Shown here: positions 8,190-15,876 of the stretch, one piece after another
How positions within the stretch are numbered: the first letter of the stretch is position 1
Layout of the letters: the number at the start of each line of letters is the position of its first letter
Origin: Thermohalobaculum sediminis
GTDB lineage: Bacteria > Pseudomonadota > Alphaproteobacteria > Rhodobacterales > Rhodobacteraceae
Length of the DNA stretch: 64,000 nucleotides
Assembly (NCBI RefSeq): GCF_023487995.1
Contig: NZ_JAMFKN010000003.1
Coordinates: forward strand, 1 to 64,000
Direction: 5' to 3'
Position numbers and translations under genes: made by a program
Notes under the pieces: generated by a model
The model's input: only the letters and a program-made list of their open reading frames with translations
Told to the model about the DNA's origin: nothing
The model's database searches: none

Positions 8190-8315
8190 TCAGGAGTCGC
8201 ACTTCTGCGGAATGTTCACCCCCGACGGCGTGCACCCCGGCAGAGTGGGATCCTCTGTCGCCTTGATCGGCAAGGACTTGATCACGGGCGGGGTCCACTT
8301 CACTCGATTACTCAT
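8190..8315 (-). CDS. RiPP precursor peptide, 41 aa, paeninodin-like leader, core ending CDS
   Basis: A short gene heading the RiPP operon. The leader reads MSNRVKWTPPVIKSLPIKATE. Trp7, Pro10, Ile12, Leu15, Ile17 and Thr20 have the same spacing as Tyr, Pro, Leu, Leu, Val and the -2 Thr in the paeninodin leader (Y..P.L..L.V..T). Cleavage two residues after the Thr would leave a 20-residue core running from Asp22 to Ser41, DPTLPGCTPS then GVNIPQKCDS. The core has Cys28 and Cys39, five prolines (counting Pro23), and ends Asp-Ser like paeninodin. There is no Asp/Glu at core positions 7-9 (Cys, Thr, Pro) and no Gly/Ala/Ser/Cys at position 1, so a classical isopeptide ring is unlikely. GGAG lies 10 nt before the ATG. 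The tail ends 55 bp before the B1 start. Confidence 0.85.
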   Translation of the reverse strand: MSNRVKWTPPVIKSLPIKATEDPTLPGCTPSGVNIPQKCDS

Positions 8316-8316
8316 C

Positions 8317-8379
8317 CTACACGCGCTCCAATAACACGATAACGTGTAGCAACCTACCGAGACGCGTGAAGAAGATCAA
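8317..8379 (-). promoter_or_regulatory. Candidate promoter and operator of the RiPP operon
   Basis: On the minus strand a TTGATC (8374-8379) and TAGGTT (8351-8356) are 17 bp apart, a possible sigma-70 promoter. Just downstream is an exact inverted repeat, CTACACG (8317-8323) and CGTGTAG (8343-8349). A nested ACACG/CGTGT pair lies at 8334-8338 and 8343-8347. The dyad covers the likely transcription start and the precursor ribosome-binding site, so it could be a repressor site or an mRNA stem. Confidence 0.35.
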
Positions 8380-8594
8380 GATTGCTTGCGGGGGCGCCAC
8401 CAGCCGGCAACATGTGCGACCCGCCGCCGGAAACGCCGGGGCGCAAACCCTCGGTCCCACCCCGCGCGGAACTTCCGCCCCCCGGGCGGCGCTCTCTCGC
8501 ACGCCATCGGCTGGCTTCGCGGCGGGCATCTGCGCCCTCGACAGCGGCCCGGGGCGTCATTATCTGGAACGGACCCTTTCCCGGAGTTCCCCAG

Positions 8595-9326
8595 ATGCCC
8601 CGCCCGCGCCGCATGCCTGTCGCCGGAATCCTGTTCGACAAGGACGGCACGCTCTTCGACTTCCAGGCGACATGGGCAGGAGTGGTCGAGATGCTGCTCG
8701 ACGACCTCGCCCCCGCGCCCGCGGACCGCGCGGCGATGGCGTCGGATGCGGGTTACGATGCGGCCGCGCGCCGCTTCCTGCCGGGCTCGCCCATCGTCGC
8801 GGGCGCGACTGCCGAGACGGCGGCGATCTGGGCGCGCCACCGGCCCGACCTCGGCGCGCGCGTCATCGAGGAAATGGCGAATGCCGCCGCGTTGGCGGTT
8901 GCGCGCCGCCCGGGCGGGCTCGTCACCGCGGCACCCGACCTGCCGGGCCTCCTCGACGGCCTCGCCGCCCGCGGCCTCGCGCTGGGTGTTGCGACCCACG
9001 ACACCGAGGAAGGCGCGCGCGTGCAGCTTGGCGCCGCCGGCGCGCTCGACCGCTTCGCCTTCATCGCGGGCTATGACAGCGGGCACGCGCTGAAGCCGGC
9101 TCCTGCGATGCTGCTCGCCTTCGCCCGGCAGGCGGGGATCGCGCCGGAATGCGTCATCATGGTGGGCGACAGCCGCCACGATCTCGAGATGGTCCCGGCG
9201 GCCGGCGCGGCCTTCGCCGTGGGCGTGCTCACCGGCCCCGCCACGGCCGAGGACCTCGCCCCCCATGCCGACCACATCCTGCCCTCGATCGCGGCGCTTC
9301 CGGCGCTCCTCGACAGCCTCGCCTGA
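8595..9326 (+). CDS. HAD-family hydrolase, phosphoglycolate phosphatase-like
   Basis: A cytoplasmic phosphatase of the haloacid dehalogenase superfamily. The nucleophile motif is ILFDKDGTLFDF, motif II falls in LALGVATHD, the Lys is in HALKPAP, and the acidic pair is in MVGDSRHDLEM. A helical cap sits after motif I, as in Gph/PGP-type enzymes. The ATG at 8595 starts just before motif I; upstream in-frame codons are low-complexity. 243 aa. It is divergent from the RiPP operon and followed 108 bp later by an MttB homologue. Phosphoglycolate is the usual guess; other small phosphate esters are equally possible. Confidence 0.85.
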   Translation: MPRPRRMPVAGILFDKDGTLFDFQATWAGVVEMLLDDLAPAPADRAAMASDAGYDAAARRFLPGSPIVAGATAETAAIWARHRPDLGARVIEEMANAAALAVARRPGGLVTAAPDLPGLLDGLAARGLALGVATHDTEEGARVQLGAAGALDRFAFIAGYDSGHALKPAPAMLLAFARQAGIAPECVIMVGDSRHDLEMVPAAGAAFAVGVLTGPATAEDLAPHADHILPSIAALPALLDSLA

Positions 9327-9353
9327 GGCCCGCCGCCGCCCGCCGCATCGAAA

Positions 9354-9420
9354 ACGCGACAGCGCGTGACGCATCCGCGCGCGCAATTCCCTCGGCCCGC
9401 GCCGCATTGTCGGCGCGACA
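9354..9420 (+). promoter_or_regulatory. CGCGACA motifs upstream of the first mttB homologue
   Basis: Contains ACGCGACA at 9354-9361 and the dyad TGTCG-GCG-CGACA at 9408-9420, 14 bp before the start codon. The first is identical to one arm of the inverted repeat in front of the second mttB homologue (32622-32629), which suggests a shared regulator. Confidence 0.35.
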
Positions 9421-9434
9421 GGGAGGCCCCGGCG

Positions 9435-11018
9435 ATGGATCACGACGAGACGGCAGGCGAAGGCGGGCGCGCGCGGCGCACGGGCGGGCGGGCGGGACAG
9501 CGCCGGCGCGGCGGCGGGGGCGGCTTGCGCCAGCTCGACTGGACGATCCCGCAGCTGACCGACGCGCCGGTCGAGCCGCTGACGCCCGAGGGCGTCGCCG
9601 CCATCGACAACGCGGCAATGCGCATCCTCGAGGAAATCGGCATCGACTTCCTCCACCCCGAGGCCCGGCACCACCTGAAGGCCGCGGGAGCCGAGGTCGC
9701 CGACGGCTCGGATCGCGTCCGCATGGGCCGCGAGATGGTCCGCGAACTGGTGGCGAAAGCGCCCCCGCGCTTCACCATCACGCCCCGCAACCCCGCCCGC
9801 GCGGTCGAGATCGGCGGGCGCGCGCAGGTGTTCATCAACGTCTCGTCGCCGCCCAACTGCTCGGACCTCGACCGGGGGCGACGGGCGGGCAGCATCGAGG
9901 ATTTCCGCAACCTCATCCGACTCAGCCAGCATTTCAACTGCATCCACATGCTGGGCGGCTACCCGGTCGAGCCGGTCGACATCCACCCCTCGGTCCGGCA
10001 CCTCGACTGCATCCGCGACAAGCTGGTGCTGGGCGACAAGGTCGTCCACGCCTACTCGCTGGGAACAGAGCGGGTCGAGGACGCGATGGAGATGGTCCGC
10101 ATCGCCGGCGGCCTCAGCCATGCCGAGTTCGAGGCGACGCCGCGGATGTACACCAACATCAACTCGACCTCGCCCCTCAAGCACGACTGGCCGATGCTCG
10201 ACGGCGCGATGCGGCTGGCGGCCCGCGGCCAGCCGGTGATCGTCACGCCCTTCACGCTGGCGGGCGCCATGGCCCCGGTCACCCTCGCCGGCGCCATCGC
10301 CCAGCAGACGGCCGAGGCGCTGGCCGCGATCGTGCTGCTCCAGCACATCCGCCCTGGCTGCCCGGTGGTGATGGGCTCGTTCACCTCGAACGTCGACATG
10401 CGGTCCGGCGCGCCCGCCTTCGGGACGCCCGAATACATGCGCGCGACCCAGATGTCGGGCCAGATGGCGCGCTTCTACGGCCTGCCGATGCGTGCCTCGA
10501 ACGCCTGTGCCGCCAACTGCCCCGACGCGCAGGCGGCGTGGGAGAGCGCCTTCTCGCTCTGGGCCTGCGTGACGGGTCACGCCAACGTCGTATATCACGC
10601 GGCGGGCTGGCTCGAGGGTGGGCTCTGCGCCTCCTTCGAGAAGTTCGTGATGGACTGCGAGACGCTGCAGCAGGTGATCGCCTACAACCAGCCGATCGGC
10701 GTCACCGAGGACGACCTCGCGGTCGACGCGATCCGCGCGGTCGATGCCATGCCGCCGAGCCAGCGCCACTTCTTTGGCGCCGAGCACACCCAGAGCCGCT
10801 ACGAGACCGCCTTCTACGCGCCCTTCCTGTCGGACTGGCGCAACTACGAGACTTGGGAGGAGAGCGGCGCCGTCCAGACGCCGGAACGCGCGAACCGGAT
10901 CTGGAAGCAGATCCTCGCCGAATTCGAGCCGCCCGCCATGGACGAGGGCACCCGCGAGGAACTCGACGCCTTCGTCGCTCGCCGCAAGGCCGAGGGGGGT
11001 GCGCCCACAGATTTCTGA
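9435..11018 (+). CDS. MttB-family (trimethylamine methyltransferase-like) protein, non-pyrrolysine
   Basis: Member of the MttB superfamily, whose non-pyrrolysine branch demethylates quaternary amines such as glycine betaine, proline betaine or carnitine onto a corrinoid protein. The conserved barrel is complete from AAMRILEEIGIDFLHPEA through GSFTSNVDMRSGAPAFGTPE to YHAAGWLEGGLCASFEKFVMD. The frame contains no internal amber codon, so it cannot be the pyrrolysine form. I start at the ATG at 9435; about 45 Gly/Arg-rich residues precede the domain. No corrinoid protein gene is adjacent. A second homologue (32674) shares most of these blocks. 527 aa. Substrate not assignable. Confidence 0.85.
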   Translation: MDHDETAGEGGRARRTGGRAGQRRRGGGGGLRQLDWTIPQLTDAPVEPLTPEGVAAIDNAAMRILEEIGIDFLHPEARHHLKAAGAEVADGSDRVRMGREMVRELVAKAPPRFTITPRNPARAVEIGGRAQVFINVSSPPNCSDLDRGRRAGSIEDFRNLIRLSQHFNCIHMLGGYPVEPVDIHPSVRHLDCIRDKLVLGDKVVHAYSLGTERVEDAMEMVRIAGGLSHAEFEATPRMYTNINSTSPLKHDWPMLDGAMRLAARGQPVIVTPFTLAGAMAPVTLAGAIAQQTAEALAAIVLLQHIRPGCPVVMGSFTSNVDMRSGAPAFGTPEYMRATQMSGQMARFYGLPMRASNACAANCPDAQAAWESAFSLWACVTGHANVVYHAAGWLEGGLCASFEKFVMDCETLQQVIAYNQPIGVTEDDLAVDAIRAVDAMPPSQRHFFGAEHTQSRYETAFYAPFLSDWRNYETWEESGAVQTPERANRIWKQILAEFEPPAMDEGTREELDAFVARRKAEGGAPTDF

Positions 11019-11043
11019 TCGGAGGGCGCGCGCGCCCAGGCGC

Positions 11044-11388
11044 TCAGGCGCGGCAGCCGCCGCCGTCGTAGCGCCAGGCCGTGACCCGGCCATCCTCCAG
11101 CGTGAAGGTGGTCTCGCAGCGGCGGGTGTAGATGCGACTCGCGCCGACGCCCGTGTAGACACCACCGCCCCAGACCGAGAAATAGCCGGGATCGACCGAG
11201 CCGTAGACTTCAGTGTCGGAATACTGGAGGAACCGGACCCCGTCGGCTTCGTAGATCGAGTCCGGCACGCCCCAGCCCGCCACCAACTCGCGCTCGCTGG
11301 CGCCGAGCCAGCCCTCCAGCATGGCCTCGTAGCCCTTGGCGGTGGCGCATCCGGCCACCAGCAGAATGGCGATCAGCAGCCGTCTCAT
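11044..11388 (-). CDS. Putative small lipoprotein
   Basis: A 114-residue secreted protein beginning MRRLLIAILLVAGC, a lipoprotein signal with lipobox LVAGC, so it should be lipid-anchored after Cys cleavage. The mature part is rich in Tyr, Gly and Trp (SDTEVYGSVDPGYFSVWGGGVYTGVG) and has a Cys pair (RRCETTF and GGGCRA) that could form a disulfide. I do not recognise a family beyond a general resemblance to SmpA/OmlA-like periplasmic proteins. An ATG 9 nt upstream is an alternative start. It converges on the mttB homologue with 25 bp between stops. Confidence 0.7.
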   Translation of the reverse strand: MRRLLIAILLVAGCATAKGYEAMLEGWLGASERELVAGWGVPDSIYEADGVRFLQYSDTEVYGSVDPGYFSVWGGGVYTGVGASRIYTRRCETTFTLEDGRVTAWRYDGGGCRA

Positions 11389-11538
11389 GCGCCACATGAT
11401 AGCGGGCGATCGCGCCTCCCGGTAGCGGTCGTCGCGCCACGGCATTGCCTGTCCGAGACATCCGCCGTCGCTTCCCGCCAAGCCCACTGACACCACGGCG
11501 CGTTAGCGTCGCGGAATCGTCGAACGGGGGAAACCTGA

Positions 11539-12501
11539 ATGAAGACCGGATTCATCGGCCTCGGCAATGTCGGGGGAAAGCTCGCGGCCTCGCTGCTGAG
11601 AGGCGGCATCGACCTCAACGTGCGCGATCTTGACCGAGCGGCGGCCGAGCCGCTCGTCGCGGCCGGTGCGAAATGGGCCGAGAGCCCCGCTGCGATGGCG
11701 GCGGAGTGCGACCTGATCGTCACCTGCCTGCCCTCGCCCGCCGCCTCGGCCGCGGTGATGGAGGGGGCGGATGGCGTGCTCGCGGCCATGCGCCCCGGCG
11801 CCATCTGGGCCGAGATGTCCACGACCGACGCGGCCGAGGTGACGCGCATCGGCGCGAAGGTCGCAGCCGCCGGCGGCCACGCCGCGGACTGCCCGGTGAC
11901 GGGCGGCGTGCATCGCGCGGCCTCGGGCAACATCGCGATCCTCGCAGGTTGCGAGCGGGCGGTGTTCGAGCGCCTGCTGCCGGTGCTCGGTCTGATGGGC
12001 CACGACATCCTGCATTGCGGCGCGCTCGGCACCGCCTCGACGCTCAAGGTCATGACCAACGTGCTGGCGACCGCCAATCTCGTCTCGCTGTGCGAGGCGC
12101 TGGCGGTGATGAAGGCCGCGGGCATGGACCTCGCCACCACCTACGAGGCCATCCGCATCTCGTCGGGGAACTCCTTCACCCACGAGACCGAGAGCAAGCT
12201 GATCCTGTCCGGCTCGCGCAAGATCGACTTCACCATGCAGCTCGTGCTCAAGGACATCGGGCTCTTCCAGGCGATTGCCGACCGCACCGGTGTGCCGCTC
12301 GACCTCAATCCCCTGCTGATCCGCGTCTTCGAGGACGGTGCCCGGCGCTACGGGCCACACGAGCAGTCCGACCAGATCATCCGCCGGATCGAGGAGGCGA
12401 CGGGCCTTTCCGTCACCGCCCCGGGCTTCCCCGACGAGTTGGTGGACGACGAGCCGAAAGCGCCGGGCCGCGAGGTCGTGCCGCCCGCCGAGGTGCGCTG
12501 A
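11539..12501 (+). CDS. NAD(P)-dependent oxidoreductase of the 3-hydroxyisobutyrate dehydrogenase family
   Basis: A beta-hydroxyacid dehydrogenase. The N-terminal Rossmann motif is GFIGLGNVGGKLA, the substrate-binding motif is DCPVTGGVHRAASGNIAIL, and the catalytic lysine lies in TLKVMTNVLATANLV (usual motif G..GxxxKxxxN). It reduces or oxidises a small 3-hydroxy acid, but which one is open. The C-terminal 40 residues (DELVDDEPKAPGREVV) form a polar tail longer than in typical family members. 320 aa; the GGGGGAAACCTGA before the ATG gives a reasonable ribosome-binding site. Confidence 0.85.
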   Translation: MKTGFIGLGNVGGKLAASLLRGGIDLNVRDLDRAAAEPLVAAGAKWAESPAAMAAECDLIVTCLPSPAASAAVMEGADGVLAAMRPGAIWAEMSTTDAAEVTRIGAKVAAAGGHAADCPVTGGVHRAASGNIAILAGCERAVFERLLPVLGLMGHDILHCGALGTASTLKVMTNVLATANLVSLCEALAVMKAAGMDLATTYEAIRISSGNSFTHETESKLILSGSRKIDFTMQLVLKDIGLFQAIADRTGVPLDLNPLLIRVFEDGARRYGPHEQSDQIIRRIEEATGLSVTAPGFPDELVDDEPKAPGREVVPPAEVR

Positions 12502-12525
12502 CCGCAGGGGCGTCGCGGGCGGGCG

Positions 12526-12559
12526 CTCCTTCGGCTACACTCAGTGCAAGCCGAAGGAG
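12526..12559 (+). promoter_or_regulatory. Hairpin that covers the pirin ribosome-binding site
   Basis: An exact 11-bp inverted repeat, CTCCTTCGGCT (12526-12536) and AGCCGAAGGAG (12549-12559), with a 12-nt loop. The right arm contains AAGGAG, 7 nt before the pirin ATG at 12567. In RNA the stem would hide the Shine-Dalgarno sequence. It could also serve as the transcription end of the upstream dehydrogenase. Confidence 0.55.
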
Positions 12560-12566
12560 AGCGCCG

Positions 12567-13505
12567 ATGTCCTGGAATCCCGCCCTCGACCCCCACTGCC
12601 CGACCGGCGACGAGGTCGACCGGATCGAGACCGTCATCATCCCCCGCGCTCGGGACATCGGCGGCTTCGAGGTGCGCCGCGCCCTGCCCGCGGCGCGGCG
12701 CCAGATGGTGGGGCCCTTCATCTTCTTCGACCAGATGGGCCCCGCCGAGTTCCTCACCGGCCAAGGCATCGACGTGCGGCCCCACCCGCATATCGGCCTC
12801 GCGACGGTGACCTACCTGTTCCGGGGCGCACTGCACCACCGCGACAGCCTCGGCACCTCGATGGAGATCACGCCGGGCGCGGTGAACTGGATGATCGCGG
12901 GATCCGGCATCACGCATTCCGAGCGCACCGGCGCCGCCGAGCGCGCGAGGCCCGAGAAGTCGCTGTTCGGCATCCAGACCTGGGTCGCCCTGCCCGAGGC
13001 GGCCGAGGATGCGGCGGCCCGCTTCGAGCACCAGCCGCGCGAGGCCCTGCCGGTGGTCGACGCCGAGGGCAAGTCGGTGCGAATGATCCTCGGCACCGCT
13101 TATGGCGCGCGGGCACCCGTCAAGACCTTCTCCGAGATGTTCTATGCCGATGCCCAGCTGGACGCAGGCGCAGCCCTGCCGATGCCCGACGAGCACGAGG
13201 ACCGCGCGGTCTATGTCCTCTCCGGCACGGTCGAGGTCGCGGGCGAGCGGTTCGAGGCGGGGCGCATGATGGTCTTCCGCCCCGGCGACCGCATCACGCT
13301 TCGCGCCACCGAGCCCGCGCGCCTGATGCTGCTCGGCGGCGAGACGCTGGGCGGTCCGCGCCACATCTGGTGGAATTTCGTGGCCTCCTCGCGCGAGCGG
13401 ATCGAGGCCGCGAAACAGGCGTGGCGCGAGGGCGACTGGCAGCATGGCCGCTTCCGCCTGCCGCCCGGCGACGACGCCGAGTTCGTCCCCCTGCCGGAGC
13501 GCTGA
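12567..13505 (+). CDS. Pirin family protein
   Basis: A bicupin metal protein; family members act as quercetinase-like dioxygenases or redox-sensing regulators. The first cupin carries PHPHIGLATVTYLFRGALHHRDSLG, with the His residues that bind iron, and the conserved NWMIAGSGITHSERT follows. The second cupin lacks the metal ligands, as is usual (RAVYVLSGTVEVAGERFEAG). 312 aa, normal length. The start at 12567 has AAGGAG 7 nt upstream, inside a strong hairpin that may control translation. It converges on the pyroglutamyl peptidase gene. Confidence 0.92.
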   Translation: MSWNPALDPHCPTGDEVDRIETVIIPRARDIGGFEVRRALPAARRQMVGPFIFFDQMGPAEFLTGQGIDVRPHPHIGLATVTYLFRGALHHRDSLGTSMEITPGAVNWMIAGSGITHSERTGAAERARPEKSLFGIQTWVALPEAAEDAAARFEHQPREALPVVDAEGKSVRMILGTAYGARAPVKTFSEMFYADAQLDAGAALPMPDEHEDRAVYVLSGTVEVAGERFEAGRMMVFRPGDRITLRATEPARLMLLGGETLGGPRHIWWNFVASSRERIEAAKQAWREGDWQHGRFRLPPGDDAEFVPLPER

Positions 13506-13532
13506 GCCCCGGGATCGCGGGGCCGCGTCCGC

Positions 13533-14081
13533 TCAGGCGAGCGCGGGCACCACGCTCGCGCGACGCCGCTCGCCAGCCCGCGGCGCGCCGGCCAGCATCC
13601 CCGCCATCGCCCGCGCAACCCGCTCGGGCGTCCAGACCGGACCGGGCGGGGGGACGTGGAGGAAGGCCACCCGCGGCACCGCCTCGCCCAGCGCCGCCCA
13701 GTAGGTCGTGTCGCAGACATAGCCGCCCGCATCGCGCGAGACCCGCACCGCGAGGCCCGCCCCGCGCATCGTTGAAAGCGCCGCGGCCCAGTCCCACCGC
13801 CCCCGCCGGGTCTCCGCCGACCAGGGCGCGAGCGGCCCGGGCCGGGCGAGCATCTCGAGCCGCAGGACGGGGTCGGAGGCGAGGCCCGCCATCAGCAGAA
13901 CCCGCGGCCCCTCGCGCGCCACCGCCGCGGCGAGCGCCGAGGCCGCAGCGGCGTGATCGACCGGCAGGCACTCGGCCACGGTGTCACGCAGGTTCGCAGA
14001 AAGCAGGCGCGCGCCTTCCCAGCTCGAATTGCGGGTCCAGTGGCGGAAGGGCTCGAAGCCCGTGACGAGGATCTCGGCCAT
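13533..14081 (-). CDS. pcp: Pyroglutamyl peptidase I-like protein (peptidase C15)
   Basis: Predicted to remove N-terminal pyroglutamate from peptides in the cytoplasm. The start MAEILVTGFEPFRHWTRNSSW is the family N-terminus. The cysteine motif GGYVCDTTYW corresponds to the usual (F/Y)VCNxxFY, and FLHVPPP holds the catalytic His. A Glu in LRLEMLARPG is the third candidate. At 182 aa it is slightly shorter than the 210-220 usual for the family, mostly through a short N-terminal half. The frame is open upstream, but the ATG at 14081 matches the conserved start. Confidence 0.8.
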   Translation of the reverse strand: MAEILVTGFEPFRHWTRNSSWEGARLLSANLRDTVAECLPVDHAAAASALAAAVAREGPRVLLMAGLASDPVLRLEMLARPGPLAPWSAETRRGRWDWAAALSTMRGAGLAVRVSRDAGGYVCDTTYWAALGEAVPRVAFLHVPPPGPVWTPERVARAMAGMLAGAPRAGERRRASVVPALA

Positions 14082-14310
14082 GCGGCGGAGGATGCCGCGG
14101 CGCGGCCCGCTGCGCCAGCCCCGCCGCGAACCCCGCATCACGCGATGCCGCAGCAAGGGCCGGGCGCCGCGTCCCAGCGCCGGTGCAAGGCCGCGCGTCG
14201 AGGCCGGATCTGCACCCTTCCCTGCGGCAGCAGCGCCGGGATCGGCCTTGCACCGCCCCGCCCGCGCCGCTAACCCGAAGGCCCACGCCGCGCCGCAGAA
14301 GAGGCCCGCC

Positions 14311-15102
14311 ATGCCCGTCGCCCTCGCCCATCTCGACTACGCCGCAGCCGAAGCCGAGGCCGAGCCGCCGCTCCTGATCGCGCATGGCCTGTTCGGGCAG
14401 GGCCGCAACTTCCACACGCTGGCGCGGCGGCTCGCGACGACGCGGCGGGTGGTGGCGGTGGACATGCGCAACCACGGCGCCAGCCCCTGGGACCCGGTGA
14501 TGAGCTACGAGGCGATGGCCGAGGATCTGGCCGACGCCGCCCGGCGGCTCTGCGGCGGGCGTGCGAACGTCCTTGGGCATTCGATGGGCGGCAAGGCCGC
14601 GATGACGCTCGCGCTGTCCGAGCCCGGGGTGGTGGCGGCGCTCGTGGCGGTCGACATCGCGCCCGTACCCTACCGGCACTCGCATCTGGGTTATGTCCGG
14701 GCGATGCGGGGCCTCGACCTCGGCCGCGTCACCCGGCGATCCGACGCCGATCCCTTGCTGGCGGGTGCGATCCCCGACGCGGGGCTGAGGGCCTTCATCC
14801 TGCAGAGCCTCGAGATGAAGGAGGGCCGCGCGAAGTGGCGGCTCAACCTCGCGGCCCTCGAGGCCAACATGGAGGCGATCCTGAGCTTTCCTTCGGACCT
14901 GCCCGGGAGCGCCTACGAGGGCCCGGCCTTCTTCCTGCACGGCGGCGCCTCGGACTACGCGGCGCCACCCACGCATCCCCGCATCCGCGCCCTATTCCCC
15001 GCGGCCGAGATCGAGGCGATCGAGGGCGCCGGCCACTGGCTCCATGCCGAGCGGCCCGACGAGTTCGTGGGCCGAGTGGATGGGTGGCTCAAGGGGCTGT
15101 GA
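14311..15102 (+). CDS. Alpha/beta hydrolase, YbfF-like esterase
   Basis: Serine hydrolase, probably a cytoplasmic esterase acting on short acyl esters or thioesters. The oxyanion segment is LIAHGLFGQGRNFHTLAR, then VDMRNHGASPW, and the nucleophile elbow is GHSMGGKAA. A late Asp (GGASDYA) and His (GAGHWLHAERP) complete the triad. These features are close to the E. coli YbfF group. The ATG at 14311 starts MPVALAHLDY; the upstream open frame overlaps the divergent pcp gene. 263 aa. Confidence 0.85.
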   Translation: MPVALAHLDYAAAEAEAEPPLLIAHGLFGQGRNFHTLARRLATTRRVVAVDMRNHGASPWDPVMSYEAMAEDLADAARRLCGGRANVLGHSMGGKAAMTLALSEPGVVAALVAVDIAPVPYRHSHLGYVRAMRGLDLGRVTRRSDADPLLAGAIPDAGLRAFILQSLEMKEGRAKWRLNLAALEANMEAILSFPSDLPGSAYEGPAFFLHGGASDYAAPPTHPRIRALFPAAEIEAIEGAGHWLHAERPDEFVGRVDGWLKGL

Positions 15103-15378
15103 GCCGCGCGCCGAAGCTGACTCTGACGCGTGAGACCGGAGTTATCGCGCTGATCCCGAGTTTCCTTCACGGAAATCCTCCACGCAGGCCCTGCCGCCGG
15201 AATCGAGCCCGTAGCGCAGGGTTCACCCAGCCATCGGTCGCGCAAAGATTGGCGGGGCTAACCCAGCCCTACGCCGCCGCTGCCATGGGGCCCGGGCTCG
15301 AGCCGTGACCTCGCAAAGCATTGGGACCATCCCGCATCGTGGCCCAGCGCCGGGCCCATCGCGCAGCACGACCCACTC

Positions 15379-15876
15379 TCAGGGAAAGCGAATTGCGGTG
15401 ATCTCGAGCTCGGCGCGGCCGGCGGGGCGCTCCCAGACCGCGACGTCGCCCACCCGAAGCCCGACCAGCGCGCGCCCGAGCGGCGAGAAGGCGGTGATCC
15501 AACCCCGCGCGGGATCGGCATCGTCCTCGCCCACGATGCGGAAGACGCGGGATCCGCCGTCCTCGTCCTCGACCGTGACCTCTGCGCCGAAGGCGACGAT
15601 GCCGGGCGGCTGCGCGGCCGGGTCGACCGGGATGGCGCGGCGCAGCCGTTCCTCGAGATAGCGGATGTCGCGCCCGGCCACCGCCGACGCCATCCGCGCC
15701 GCCGGATCGTCGCCCCCCGCCCGATGCGTCTCGAGCGCCGCGCGTGCCTCCGACAGCCGCGCCTGAAGGGCCGCGAGCCCCTCGGGCGTGACGTAGTTGG
15801 GGTGCGGGCTCTGCGGCAGGTCCGGCAGGGCCTCGGGGGCCGAGCCGTCGTCCTCGCGGGTGAAGGCCCTGCTCAC
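15379..15876 (-). CDS. GreA/GreB-like transcription factor, GTG start
   Basis: Has the two-part layout of Gre factors: an N-terminal coiled-coil (TPEGLAALQARLSEARAAL then RDIRYLEERLRRAI) and a C-terminal FKBP-like domain (FGAEVTVEDEDGGSRVFRIVGEDDAD, then SPLGRALVGLRVGDVAVWE). The acidic DLxENAEY tip that lets GreA stimulate RNA cleavage is not present; the hairpin tip reads AGGDDPAARMASAVAG. It may be a Gfh-like or Rnk-like relative that binds RNA polymerase without cleavage stimulation. The GTG at 15876 overlaps the ecm stop (GTGA), with GAGGCGGC just upstream, so translation is probably coupled to ecm. 165 aa. Confidence 0.78.
   Translation of the reverse strand: MSRAFTREDDGSAPEALPDLPQSPHPNYVTPEGLAALQARLSEARAALETHRAGGDDPAARMASAVAGRDIRYLEERLRRAIPVDPAAQPPGIVAFGAEVTVEDEDGGSRVFRIVGEDDADPARGWITAFSPLGRALVGLRVGDVAVWERPAGRAELEITAIRFP

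Noticed and set aside
3072-8315. Classical lasso peptide cluster
   Set aside because: No cyclase gene and no Asp/Glu at core positions 7-9; the first core residue is Asp or nearby, not Gly/Ala/Ser/Cys.
8376-11165. About 930-codon antisense open frame opposite the HAD and mttB genes
   Set aside because: Spans two real genes and their gap, with a composition typical of GC-driven shadow frames.
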